Assembly: GCA_009844085.1 (NCBI GenBank)
Contig: VYCF01000011.1
Location: 22,760-86,759, forward strand
Length of the DNA stretch: 64,000 nt
Origin: Gammaproteobacteria bacterium
Lineage (GTDB): Bacteria; Pseudomonadota; Gammaproteobacteria; Pseudomonadales; Pseudohongiellaceae
Reading direction: 5' to 3'
Shown here: piece by piece, positions 1-10,637 of the stretch
Position numbering within the stretch: position 1 is the first letter of the stretch
Layout: each line of letters starts with the position of its first letter
Program-made: the position numbers and the translations under genes
Notes under the pieces: model-generated
What the model was told of the DNA's origin: nothing
Database searches by the model: none
The model's input: only the letters and a program-made list of their open reading frames with translations

Positions 1-1
1 A

Positions 2-334
2 AAGAAAACCTTGATCGATCTTTATGAAAGATTGGAGCCAAGAAAATCCAGAGACGACCATCAATACAACACACTATTTGAATTTGAAAGTAAGCTGGAG
101 GGGCTGGTGCAATATGCTATTGCCATTGATCTCGAAAGGAAAGTAGATGTCCACAGTGTTATTAAACAAATAGCTTCTATTTTGAATTTTGTTTGGCGAG
201 GTGGAAACTACCATCAGGCCGGATCAGAAAGTGAAAGAAAGTACTGGATTGTTAGCACGAGTGACTTAGAACTGATAAAGGAAGAAATTGAATCAATCAG
301 TTGGCTGGAAACGAAGGTCAAGTCCAAAGAGTGA
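2..334 (+). CDS. hypothetical protein, C-terminal part (5' end outside window)
   Basis: The reading frame is open to the left edge, so this is the 3' part of a gene. A TTG at 11 could start translation but no ribosome binding site is visible before it. The product ends with about 107 acidic and hydrophilic residues without a signal peptide or membrane segment. I do not recognise the family. Base composition is clearly AT-richer than the rest of the window, which fits the edge of an accessory island leading into the toxin-antitoxin and restriction genes. Confidence 0.5.
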   Translation, partial: KKTLIDLYERLEPRKSRDDHQYNTLFEFESKLEGLVQYAIAIDLERKVDVHSVIKQIASILNFVWRGGNYHQAGSESERKYWIVSTSDLELIKEEIESISWLETKVKSKE

Positions 335-551
335 CTAGCGGCGGGCAATGTGTCAGGCGATTACCGTCTCTGTACACATCAACTTCAATCTCAGAGTACT
401 ACGCAGCACTACAGCACCGATCTTCAGCAGCTTCAACCAGATCGTGCCGTCATGGGCGAGAGCAAGAGATTGTGAAGCGGATACGCCACGAGATGCTTGA
501 TAGCATTATCAATTAGCGCCATCATTCGTGTGGTTGGTTAGGAGGTGGAAA
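335..551. other. intergenic, no supported gene
   Basis: About 215 bases between the partial gene and the antitoxin. The only open frame here overlaps the upstream gene and has no family character. The segment ends in a good ribosome binding site (AGGAGG at 540-545) for the antitoxin. I see no convincing promoter. Confidence 0.5.
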
Positions 552-797
552 ATGGCTCAAATCACCATTCGACAGATCCCTGACGAGGTTCATAGGGCAC
601 TGAAGGCCCAGGCCCAGGCCCAAGTCCAAGGGAAGAGCGCCGAGGCGCTGGCGCGAACCATACTTCAGCGAGGGCTGTTCCCCGCGGATCGTGTGCGTCC
701 AGGCGATCTGCTTCGGTCTATCTGGAAAGATGCCGACCTGGAAGACGTGTCCTTCGAGCGTGATCGTTCGCCCATAGACGCGGCCTCGTTCGAATGA
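552..797 (+). CDS. FitA-like ribbon-helix-helix antitoxin
   Basis: Antitoxin of a type II toxin-antitoxin pair; it should bind and silence the PIN-domain toxin encoded next and repress the shared promoter. The 81-residue product begins MAQITIRQIPDEVHRALK, the classic FitA/VapB ribbon-helix-helix strand and first helix. ATG at 552 is chosen because AGGAGG lies at 540-545; a GTG at 528 would add eight residues but sits upstream of that site. The stop overlaps the toxin start by four bases (ATGA). Odd feature: the helix linker contains an AQAQAQVQ stretch encoded by a six-base near-repeat (606-629), longer than the usual FitA linker. Confidence 0.85.
   Translation: MAQITIRQIPDEVHRALKAQAQAQVQGKSAEALARTILQRGLFPADRVRPGDLLRSIWKDADLEDVSFERDRSPIDAASFE
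606..629 (+). repeat. hexanucleotide near-repeat in the antitoxin gene
   Basis: Four consecutive six-base units, GCCCAG, GCCCAG, GCCCAA, GTCCAA, encode AQ-AQ-AQ-VQ. Because the unit is six bases, changes in copy number would lengthen or shorten the protein without shifting frame. Confidence 0.7.
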
Positions 798-1210
798 TCC
801 TGCTTGACACGAATGTGGTGTCCGAAACTATGAAACCCGGACCGGACGCCAGGGTAATGGACTGGCTGAACAGTCAGGATATAGAGTCACTCTGGTTGTC
901 GGTAACTGTAGTCATGGAACTGCGGTTCGGCGCCGCCATACCTTCGCCGGGCTCACGTCGCCGAACTCTGGGAAACGGCATTGGTGAAATGGTGAACGAG
1001 GTGTTTCGTGGTCGAAAAAAGCAACTCGATCTCCCGGCAACACGAGTATTCGCAGATCGGGCGGCGACCGCCCAACGCAGAAGTCGACGGATTGGATTTG
1101 CCGATGCGGCAATAGCGGCAGTTGCGATTGCCTCAGGTTTTTCCGTCGCCACGCGCGATACGGCTCCGTTTCTCGAAATGGGCGCCGACGTGATCAATCC
1201 GTGGAACTGA
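794..1210 (+). CDS. FitB/VapC-like PIN-domain toxin
   Basis: PIN-domain ribonuclease toxin, 138 residues. It starts MILLDTNVVSE, where the Asp of LLDTN is the first metal-binding acid of the PIN fold; ELRFGA and FADAAIAAVA carry the other conserved acids, and ATRDTAPF plus NPW at the end are typical of FitB. The start overlaps the antitoxin stop (ATGA), indicating coupled translation. The last ten bases overlap the GTG start of hsdM, so toxin-antitoxin and restriction-modification genes are physically fused into one transcription unit. Confidence 0.88.
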   Translation: MILLDTNVVSETMKPGPDARVMDWLNSQDIESLWLSVTVVMELRFGAAIPSPGSRRRTLGNGIGEMVNEVFRGRKKQLDLPATRVFADRAATAQRRSRRIGFADAAIAAVAIASGFSVATRDTAPFLEMGADVINPWN

Positions 1211-2780
1211 AAGCAAACAAAGAAAGCGAACGCGCTGAACTCCACAAGACCATCTGGCGCATTGCCAATGACTTGCGGGGCAGCGTGGACGGGTGGGACT
1301 TCAAGAGCTATGTGCTCGGTATGTTGTTCTATCGCTTCATATCTGAAAACCTGGCCGGCTACCTCAATGAGCAAGAACGCAACGCCGGTGATTTGAATTT
1401 TGACTACGCTCGCTTGAGCGATTCCGATGCGGAACTAGGCCGAGACGAAACCGTGAAGGAAAAGGGGTTCTATATCCTGCCCTCACAGCTATTCGTTAAT
1501 ATTCGGTCGCGGGCACGACACGATGCCGACCTCAACGAAACCCTTAGCCGGGTCTTCGCTGATATCGAAGGTTCCGCCATCGGTGCGGACAGCGAAGATG
1601 ACGTCAAGGGACTATTCGACGACCTTGATGTTAATAGCAAGAAATTGGGAGACACCGTTCCCAAGCGCAATGAAAAGTTGGTAAAGCTGCTCGAAGCCAT
1701 CGGTGACCTTCCGCTGAGCAATGGCGGCGGCTTCTCTGACAACACTATCGACCTGTTCGGAGACGCCTATGAATATCTGATGACGATGTATGCCTCCACC
1801 GCCGGTAAATCCGGTGGTGAGTTCTTCACTCCGCAAGAAGTTTCCGAACTGCTTGCCCGCATCGCCGTGGTCGGTAAGAGCGAAGTCAACAAGGTGTACG
1901 ACCCAGCCTGCGGCTCTGGCTCGCTGCTGCTGAAGTTCGCCAAGGTACTTGGCCACGACAACGTGCGTCAGGGATTTTTTGGCCAAGAGATCAACCTTAC
2001 GACTTACAACCTGTGCCGGATCAACATGTTCCTTCACGATGTTAACTTCGAGAAATTCGATATCGCCCACGGCGATACGCTTACCGACCCGGCCCACTTG
2101 GACGATGAACCTTTCGAGGCGATCGTTTCCAATCCGCCGTATTCCATCAAATGGGAAGGCAAGGACAACCCATTGCTGATTAACGACCCGCGCTACGCAC
2201 CGGCGGGCGTACTCGCGCCCAAGAGCAAGGCGGACCTTGCCTTCACGATGCACATACTGTCCTGGCTGGCGGTGAACGGCACAGCAGCCATCGTCGAATT
2301 CCCAGGTGTGCTCTACCGTGGTGGCGCCGAACAGAAAATCCGTCAGTACCTAATTGACAACAACTACATTGATACTGTCATCCAACTGCCGCAGGACCTT
2401 TTCTTCGGAACCACCATCGCCACCTGCATCATTGTGCTGAAGAAATCCAAACACACCAACGCCACACTGTTCATTGACGCATCGAACGAGTTCGTGCGCA
2501 ACGACAATAAGAACAAGCTCACACCCAAAAACCAGCAGAAAATCCTCAATGCCTACACTTCAGAAGAAGATGTCGAGCACTTTGTACGGCTAGTGGATAA
2601 CAGCGAAATCGCGAAGAACGGGTACAACATCTCTGTTTCGTCTTATGTCGAAAAACGTGATAATCGTGAAGCTGTGGATATCAAGGCACTCAATACAGAG
2701 ATCGCCCAAATAGTCTTAAGACAAAGAACGCTTAGGAAACAAGTCGACGCCATTGTCGCAGACATGGAAAGCAAGCAGAC

Positions 2781-2784
<4 letters not shown>
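1201..2784 (+). CDS. hsdM: type I restriction-modification system methyltransferase subunit HsdM
   Basis: N6-adenine DNA methyltransferase subunit of a type I R-M complex (M2S for methylation, R2M2S for restriction). The 527-residue length matches EcoR124-type HsdM. The N-terminal helical domain (about residues 5-150) precedes the SAM-binding motif I DPACGSGSLL (Asp234) and the catalytic motif IV NPPY (311-314). A GTG at 1201 is the only start that keeps the family N-terminus; it lies inside the end of the toxin gene, which argues for translational coupling. The stop overlaps the hsdS start (ATGA, 2781-2784). Confidence 0.95.
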
Positions 2785-3947
<1,163 letters not shown>

Positions 3948-3951
<4 letters not shown>

Positions 3952-6900
3952 GTGAAGATCTGAAATCCTGCCACTACGAACCGATTGCACTTTCCAACGA
4001 AAGCACCGTTGTCGCGGAATTCGTACCGGACGGAGTGCAGGAGACTGGCTACCAGTCTGAGGCTGACTTGGAAAAGGCATTCATCGAGCAATTGCGGTCG
4101 CAGGCTTACGAGTATCTGCCAATCACCTCGGAGACCGAACTTACCGCCAACCTTCGCCGTCAATTGGAGAGGCTGAACAATTTCGAGTTTTCAAACACTG
4201 AATGGGAACGGCTCTTCAATAACAGCATCGCAGGGGCCAATGACGGCATCGTAGAGAAAACAGCGCGTATTCAGGAAGACTATATCCAAGTACTCGATCT
4301 CGATGACGGCACGTTCAAGAACATTTACTTGATTGACAAGCAGAACATTCACAACAATAGCTTGCAGGTCGTCAACCAATATGAAGCGGAAGGAAACCGG
4401 GTTAATCGCTACGATGTCACTGTCTTGGTCAATGGCATACCTATGGTGCATGTGGAACTCAAGCGCCGGGGTGTGGACATCCGTGAGGCCTTCAACCAGA
4501 TCAACCGCTATCAGCGTGACAGCTTCTGGGCGGGCTCCGGCCTGTTCGAGTATGTGCAGTTGTTTGTGATCAGCAACGGTACCTTGACCAAGTATTACAG
4601 CAATACGGTGCGTGAGGGTCACCTGGATGAACAACGAAGCAAACGCTCGCGTCTCAAAACATCCAACAGCTTTTCATTCACGAGTTGGTGGGCCGATGCG
4701 AAAAATCAACATATTGCCGAGTTGACCGGCTTCACCAAGACCTTCTTCGCCAAACACACATTACTGAACGTCCTGACCCGGTATTGCGTGTTCGACGTAG
4801 ATCGGAAACTGCTGGTAATGCGGCCATATCAGATCGCGGCGACTGAACAGATTTTGCAACGCATCGCCACCAGCACCAACCACCGGCAACTGGGCAAGCT
4901 CGCTGCGGGCGGATACATCTGGCACACCACCGGAAGCGGCAAGACCTTGACCAGTTTCAAGGCGGCGCAACTGGCTCGGAACATGCCGGAGATAGACAAG
5001 GTGCTGTTTGTCGTTGACCGTAAGGATCTGGATTACCAGACCATGCGCGAATACGAGCGCTTTGAAAAAGGGGCGGCCAATTCCAACACTTCAACGGCAG
5101 TGCTGCAACGGCAACTCGAAGACCCGAACGCCCGTATCATAATCACAACCATTCAGAAACTCAGCCGGTTCGTCGCCAAGAACAAAAGACACCCGGCCTA
5201 TGGCGCACATGTCGTATTGATTTTCGACGAATGCCATCGCAGCCAGTTCGGTGACATGCATGCAGACATCACCAGAACTTTCAAGCGCTACCACCTGTTC
5301 GGCTTCACCGGCACGCCGATCTTCGCCGACAACGCCGGCAGCCACGGGGATCCACTAAGGCGCACCACCGAACAGACCTTCGGCGACAAGCTGCACACTT
5401 ACACCGTCGTCGACGCCATCAACGACAAGAACGTGCTGCCTTTCCGCATCGATTATATCAACACGATCAAGACATCGCCGGGCATCAAGGACAAAAAGGT
5501 ATCGGCCATCGACACGGAGCGGGCATTGCTGGCGCCCGAACGCATCGCCCAGGTGGTGGGCTATATCCGGGAGCACTTCGATCAGAAAACCAAACGCAAT
5601 GCCAGCTACCGTCATTTCGGCAAGCGCCTGACCGGTTTCAACTCACTATTCGCCACTGCCTCGATCGATGCGGCGAAACGCTACTACGCTGAATTCGCCA
5701 AGCAAGAAATAGAGTTGCCGGCCGCGCAGCGTCTCAAGGTGGGCTTGATCTACAGCTTTGCCGCAAACGAGGAGGAAGCCGATGGTCTGTTGGGCGAGGA
5801 AGAATTCGAGATTGAGGGGCTGGATCAAAGTTCACGCGATTTTCTGGATGGCGCGATCAAGGACTACAACGCCTTGTTCGGCACCAGTTTTGATACTTCG
5901 GCCGACAAGTTTCAGAACTATTACAAGGACTTGTCGCGTCGCCTAAAAAGTCGCGAACTGGATCTGGCGATCGTGGTCAATATGTTCCTGACCGGTTTCG
6001 ACGCTACTACACTCAACACGCTATGGGTGGACAAGAATCTGCGCGCTCACGGCCTGATCCAAGCCTATTCGCGCACCAACCGCATTCTCAATTCGGTCAA
6101 GACCTACGGCAACATCATATCTTTCCGCGACCTCGAACAGGAAACCAACGATGCCCTTGCCCTGTTTGGAAACAAGGACGCCAAGGGCATCGTGCTGCTG
6201 AATCCTTTTTCCGAGTACTACGAGGAGTATCAGAAGCAGGTCGATGAACTGACAACCGATTTCCCGCTCGGCAAGGCTATTGTCGGCGAGGCGTCACAAA
6301 AGGCGTTTATCAAAATCTTCGGCACAATTCTGCGGCTTAAAAATATTCTCACAGCATTCGACGATTTTGCTGGCAACGAAATTCTCAGTGACCGCGAATT
6401 CCAAGATTATCAGAGTCTATACCTTAATCTGTACACCGAATTCCGTAGCGCGGCGAATTCGGAAAAGGAGTCGGTAAACGACGATGTCGTGTTCGAGATC
6501 GAGTTAATCAAACAGGTTGAGATCAACGTCGATTACATCTTGATGCTGGTTGAGAAATACCTGAAGAAAAGAGGCTCGGGCGAAGACAAGGAAATCCTGG
6601 CCACCATCGAGCGCGCGATAAACGCCAGCCCCGGCTTGCGCAACAAGAAAGACCTCATCGAGCAGTTTGTGGATTCAGTCTCTACGGAATCCAAGGTCGA
6701 TGCAGAATGGGTCGCTTTCATTGCTGCCAAAAAAGCGGAGGAGCTCGACCGGATCATTGTAGATCAAGGGCTCAATGCCGCGGAGACGAAAGCGTTTATG
6801 GACAACGCATTTAGGGACGGCGCGATTCAGGCTACCGGCATGGCCATCATGAAGATTCTGCCGCCGGTTTCGAGATTCAGCAAAGGCAACGACCATGCGA

Positions 6901-6965
6901 CAAAGAAGCAATCCGCACTGGACAATCTGAGTGCCTTCTTTGAGCGTTTCTCCGGCTTGATTTGA
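3948..6965 (+). CDS. hsdR: type I restriction endonuclease subunit HsdR
   Basis: Motor and nuclease subunit of the type I enzyme; it translocates DNA with ATP and cleaves at a distance from the recognition site. The 1005-residue protein has the PD-(D/E)XK nuclease near the N-terminus (RYDVTVLVNG, then VELKRR with Glu170 and Lys172, then the QxxxY-like NQINRY), Walker A TTGSGKTLT (about 327-335), DEAH-type box FDECHRS (Asp427), and superfamily 2 helicase motifs FTGTP and SRTNRI. The C-terminal helical region binds HsdM. Start overlaps hsdS. Length and motif order match EcoR124I HsdR. No truncation is seen, so restriction should depend on the state of the hsdS repeat. Confidence 0.95.
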
Positions 6966-7034
6966 GTCAAGAATACCAACGCCGCCTATAGCAACTTTAG
7001 TAAAGCGGCGAGCAGTGAACAATTTGGGGGCAAT

Positions 7035-7079
7035 TCTGAAGTCTACTCTGAAGTCGCGCACTTCAGAGTAGACTTCAGA
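7035..7079. repeat. 20-bp perfect inverted repeat with 5-nt loop
   Basis: Left arm 7035-7054 (TCTGAAGTCTACTCTGAAGT), loop CGCGC, right arm 7060-7079, an exact reverse complement. It lies 70 bases after the hsdR stop. There is no T-run on either side, so a canonical intrinsic terminator is unlikely, although the stem would be very stable in RNA. The right arm and following bases (GTAGACTTCAGAGCTCG) recur at 7876-7892 across the 3' end of the yejF-like gene. Confidence 0.85.
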
Positions 7080-7146
7080 GCTCGCTCAGATTCAATGCGC
7101 CTCGATCCAGCGGCTCATGTTTCCCATGGGGGTCAGGCGACTGAAT
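7075..7146 (-). pseudogene. remnant of the 3' end of a yejF-like ABC ATPase gene
   Basis: On the minus strand these bases read ...SPDPHGKHEPLDRGALNLSEL followed by TGA, closely matching the C-terminus of the intact gene ending at 7882 (LPDPDEKLEPLNRAELNLAEL, same TGA context). About 14 of the last 24 residues agree. Upstream (toward 7150) similarity fades and no ATPase domain remains. It is either a leftover of a duplicated transporter gene or a trace of the rearrangement that placed the hsd island and the coiled-coil gene here. Confidence 0.65.
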
Positions 7147-7167
7147 GGTGCGCGGCGACGCCGGCAT

Positions 7168-7713
7168 CTACAGGTCGGAATCGGAAGTTTCCGCGACGGG
7201 CGGCGACTCGGCATCCGCGTTGGCCTGGACACCGACGATGTTTTCTACAACCGCCAGTCTCGCATCAATGTCGGACAGTCTCGTATTGACGTCGGAGAGT
7301 TCGCCTTCGACGCTGTCGAGGCGTGTCTCGACCCGGCCGATTCTCCGTTCGACGTCATTGAAACGTTCATCCATGCGCTGATTCATTTCTTCGAAGCGGT
7401 CATCCATGCGCTGATTCATTTCTTCGAAGCGGTCGTTTATGCGCAGGTTCATGTTTTCAAATCGGTCGTCCATGAGCAGATTCGTGTTTTCGAAGCGCAG
7501 GTCTACATTTTCGAAGCGTTCGTCCATGCGCAGGTTTAGATCGTCGATGCGCCGGTCGACGCCGGCGAATCCCTGATTCAGCGTGATCAGCGCGATCGCC
7601 GACACAGCGACGAAAACGCTCATGTGCGTCCAGTTCAGGACGAGGTGGATCGACGTGGGCTTCACGCCCCGCCGCGGCTGGTGGTTCTGTTCGGACTGTT
7701 CGAGCGCCTTCAT
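7168..7713 (-). CDS. membrane-anchored coiled-coil protein with DERFENM-type repeats
   Basis: Unknown function. ATG at 7713 is chosen because GAGGGAG lies just upstream; an in-frame ATG at 7824 adds a basic stretch without a ribosome binding site. The 181-residue product has a short basic N-terminus, one membrane segment (VFVAVSAIALITL, about residues 32-46), then a long charged coiled coil made of repeats such as MDDRFEEMNQRMDERF, RFENVD and RFENTN, then an acidic tail. The repeats are visible at DNA level as two near-identical copies around 7377-7440. Likely a single-pass membrane protein with a periplasmic or cytoplasmic oligomerising rod. Confidence 0.7.
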   Translation of the reverse strand: MKALEQSEQNHQPRRGVKPTSIHLVLNWTHMSVFVAVSAIALITLNQGFAGVDRRIDDLNLRMDERFENVDLRFENTNLLMDDRFENMNLRINDRFEEMNQRMDDRFEEMNQRMDERFNDVERRIGRVETRLDSVEGELSDVNTRLSDIDARLAVVENIVGVQANADAESPPVAETSDSDL

Positions 7714-7881
7714 GCTTCTCCCTCTGGCTGTAATGACGAATACGGCCCGACGGGCCCCGGCTGGAGGCTCGCGCAGGCCTCTCCCGGGTTTGCGCCGAAG
7801 AGTTCTCCGGCGTTTGCCGTTCAAGTATAGGCGAGGTCCATGGCAAGGCGAAAAATTCGCCCAAAAAAATCCTTGTAGACT

Positions 7882-9534
7882 TCAGAGCTCGGCCAGGTTC
7901 AATTCAGCGCGGTTAAGCGGCTCGAGTTTCTCATCGGGGTCGGGCAAGGGAATAGCGGAAAGCAGCAATCGGGTGTAGTCGTGTTTGGGGTTTGCAAAAA
8001 TCTCTTCGACGGGGCCTTGCTCCACCACGGACCCGGCGTACATCACCAATACGTGATCGCAGAAGTCGCGAACCACTCGCAGGTCGTGGGCGACGAACAG
8101 ATAGGTAAGGCCCAGTTCGGCTTGCAAATCTGCGAGCAGGTCCAGGATCTGGGCCTGCACGGACACATCGAGGGCCGACACGGATTCATCGCAAACGACG
8201 AGTCGAGGCTCGAGAATCAACGCTCGCGCGATGCCGATGCGCTGCCGCTGCCCGCCGGAAAACGCATGGGGAAAACGCGATGCGACTCCGGGGTCGAGTT
8301 GCACTTTCTGTAGCATTTCCGCCACCCGTTGTTTGCGCCAGGCCCTGTCTCCCAGATCGTGAATAATCAGCGGTTCCTCAAGGATCGCCTGCACGGTCAT
8401 CCGGGGATTGAGGGATGCGAACGGATCCTGGAAGATCATCTGGATTTCCCTGCGTAGCGGCAACAGTTGCCTGGGCGTCAGTCCATCGAGTTCCCGCCAG
8501 CCGTCGCGGCTGTTATAACGCACGGCGCCCGAATCCGGATCGATGGCGCGCAGAATGGAGCGCACCAGCGTGGTCTTGCCGGAGCCGGACTCGCCGACGA
8601 TACCCAGGGTAGTCGACTCGTCGACATCAAAGGAGACGGAGCGCACCACTTCCTGGCCGGCAAACGACTTGGACAGATTCTCAACCGACAACAATCGGTT
8701 CACAGGGAAATCGGAGCCAGGATCGGTTACCGCGTCCGGCATCGACGCCAGGAGGTGCCTGGTATAACTATGCTGCGGGTTTTTCAGCACTTGACGGACG
8801 CTGCCCGTCTCGACGACCTGTCCGTCATACATGACGACCACGCGATCGGCAATCTGCGCCACCACGCCAAGATCGTGCGTAATGAACAATACCGAGTTAT
8901 TCAGTTTGCGCTGCAATGACCTGATGAGAACGAGAATTTCCGCCTGAATCGTAACGTCCAGCGCCGTGGTGGGCTCATCGCAAATGAGTAACTGGGGGTG
9001 GCAGATCAGGGCTATGGCGATGATTACCCGCTGGCGCATCCCTCCCGAGAATTCGAAGGGGTACATCCGCATTCTTTTGTCGATGTCCGTCAGACCTACC
9101 TGCTCCAGCATCGCTGCGGCCTCGTTCCATGCGGCCTCGCGGCTGACCGGGCGATGGCAAAGCACCGCCTCGGCTACCTGGTCGCCTATGCGATGCACCG
9201 GCGACAATGCCGTCATGGGCTCCTGAAACACCATACTTACCAGTCCGCCGCGCAGACTGCGCAGGCGCGGGTCGCGTTCGGCAAGCGAGGAAATCGATAT
9301 CGGCTCTTCACCCCTGGGATGCAGGACGATCTCTCCGGTAACATGGGCGGATTCCGGCAGCAGCCGCATGATGCTGTTGCCGGTGACCGTCTTGCCCGAG
9401 CCGGATTCGCCGACGACTGCGGTAATGCAATCCCGCGGCACGTCGAAGCTCACCTTGTCGAGCGCCCGCACATCGCCGAGCTCGGTCCTGAAATCGACAA
9501 CGAGGTCCTTGACGGTCAACAGCGGCTCGCTCAT
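7882..9534 (-). CDS. yejF: YejF-like fused dual ATPase of a peptide ABC importer
   Basis: Energises uptake of oligopeptides or related solutes. The 550-residue protein contains two complete ABC domains in tandem: Walker A GESGSGKT at about 40-47 and again at about 316-323, signature motifs FSGGMRQRV and FSGGQRQRI, and Walker B LLICDEPTTAL and LVVCDESVSAL, each followed by the Opp/Dpp C-terminal extension. This DppD-DppF fusion is typical of the YejABEF family. The second Walker B ends in DES rather than DEP, common in this family. Start overlaps the permease stop by four bases. Last gene of a four-gene operon reading leftward. Confidence 0.92.
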   Translation of the reverse strand: MSEPLLTVKDLVVDFRTELGDVRALDKVSFDVPRDCITAVVGESGSGKTVTGNSIMRLLPESAHVTGEIVLHPRGEEPISISSLAERDPRLRSLRGGLVSMVFQEPMTALSPVHRIGDQVAEAVLCHRPVSREAAWNEAAAMLEQVGLTDIDKRMRMYPFEFSGGMRQRVIIAIALICHPQLLICDEPTTALDVTIQAEILVLIRSLQRKLNNSVLFITHDLGVVAQIADRVVVMYDGQVVETGSVRQVLKNPQHSYTRHLLASMPDAVTDPGSDFPVNRLLSVENLSKSFAGQEVVRSVSFDVDESTTLGIVGESGSGKTTLVRSILRAIDPDSGAVRYNSRDGWRELDGLTPRQLLPLRREIQMIFQDPFASLNPRMTVQAILEEPLIIHDLGDRAWRKQRVAEMLQKVQLDPGVASRFPHAFSGGQRQRIGIARALILEPRLVVCDESVSALDVSVQAQILDLLADLQAELGLTYLFVAHDLRVVRDFCDHVLVMYAGSVVEQGPVEEIFANPKHDYTRLLLSAIPLPDPDEKLEPLNRAELNLAEL

Positions 9535-10637
9535 GGCCGGCCCAAATTGCTGTAAGGGTCCGCGGCGTCCCGCAGCCCGTCGCCGAGCAGATTGAAGGCG
9601 ATCACGGTGACCACGATGAAGGCGCCTGGCAAGAGCAGCCAGGGCGTCAGAACGATGACCTGGTAATTCTGCGCCTGCTGCAACAGCACGCCCCAGCTCA
9701 CCACCGGCGCGCGCAATCCGATGCCCAGGAAACTGAGCGCCGTTTCACCGAGGATCATGGCGGGCACGGCAAGCGTCGCCGTGGTGATGATGTGGCTGGT
9801 GAATCCCGGCAACATATGCCGAAAAACGATGCGCGTATCGTTGGCGCCGACCAGGCGCGCCGCAACGACGAAATCTTCCTCGCGCATCGCCAGGAACCGT
9901 CCGCGCACCTGTCTTGCCAGCGTGGTCCAGCCAAAAAGCGACAATATGATGGTGACCCCGAAGTAGGTCGTGATGGGTGACCAGGCCGCGGGCAACGCGG
10001 CCGACAAGGCCATCCACAAGGGCAGGGTTGGAATCGATTGCAGTACTTCCGTCGTGCGCTGAACGACATTGTCGGCTATGCCGCCCAGATAGCCCGCAAA
10101 CCCGCCGAGCAATACGCCAAGGAACAGCGTGAGTCCCACCCCCACGATACCGATGGAAAGCGAAACCCGCGCGCCGTAGAGAATGCGGGTGAACATGTCC
10201 CGCCCGAGGGAGTCGGTGCCGAACCAGTGGAAATATTCGCCGCCGGTCTGGTCCACCCCGAACAGGTGGCGGTCCGCGGGGAAGATTCCCCACATCCGGT
10301 AAGGCTCGCCCTCGGCGAATAACCGCAGTTCAAATCGCGTACTTGTGTCGTCCCGATACTCGCGCATCCAGGTGTCCGGATCGATGGTCAGATTCAGGCC
10401 GTAGACGAACGGCCGGGGGTGGAACCGGCCGTCCGCGTCGAAGAAGCGAATGTCCATTGGCGGCGCGTTGATCGCCCTGGCGTTGCGTTGTTCGGGCGCG
10501 TACGGGCTGATGAATTCGCATAGCAGGGCCAGCAGATAGAGAAAAACAAGGACGCCTCCGGCGATCATGGCCAGCCGGTGGCGGCGGAATCTCATCCAGG
10601 CGAGCCGGCCGGGCGATAGCTGGTCAAGCTCACTCAT
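9531..10637 (-). CDS. yejE: YejE-like ABC transporter permease
   Basis: Inner-membrane permease subunit. The 368-residue protein starts with a cytoplasmic segment and one membrane helix (LAMIAGGVLVFLYLLALL), has a long periplasmic loop specific to YejE-type proteins, then the BPD_transp_1 domain with helices and the EAA-like loop RLVGANDTRIVFRHMLPG. It ends NLLGDGLRDAADPYSN, the standard DppC/OppC C-terminus. It overlaps yejB upstream by eight bases and yejF downstream by four. Confidence 0.92.
   Translation of the reverse strand: MSELDQLSPGRLAWMRFRRHRLAMIAGGVLVFLYLLALLCEFISPYAPEQRNARAINAPPMDIRFFDADGRFHPRPFVYGLNLTIDPDTWMREYRDDTSTRFELRLFAEGEPYRMWGIFPADRHLFGVDQTGGEYFHWFGTDSLGRDMFTRILYGARVSLSIGIVGVGLTLFLGVLLGGFAGYLGGIADNVVQRTTEVLQSIPTLPLWMALSAALPAAWSPITTYFGVTIILSLFGWTTLARQVRGRFLAMREEDFVVAARLVGANDTRIVFRHMLPGFTSHIITTATLAVPAMILGETALSFLGIGLRAPVVSWGVLLQQAQNYQVIVLTPWLLLPGAFIVVTVIAFNLLGDGLRDAADPYSNLGRP

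Noticed and set aside
301..516. 71-residue open frame after the first partial gene
   Set aside because: Overlaps the upstream gene, has no ribosome binding site and shows no protein-like pattern.
7035..7079. Hairpin as the hsdR terminator
   Set aside because: Stem is strong but there is no U-run on either strand, and one arm is explained by duplication of the transporter gene end.
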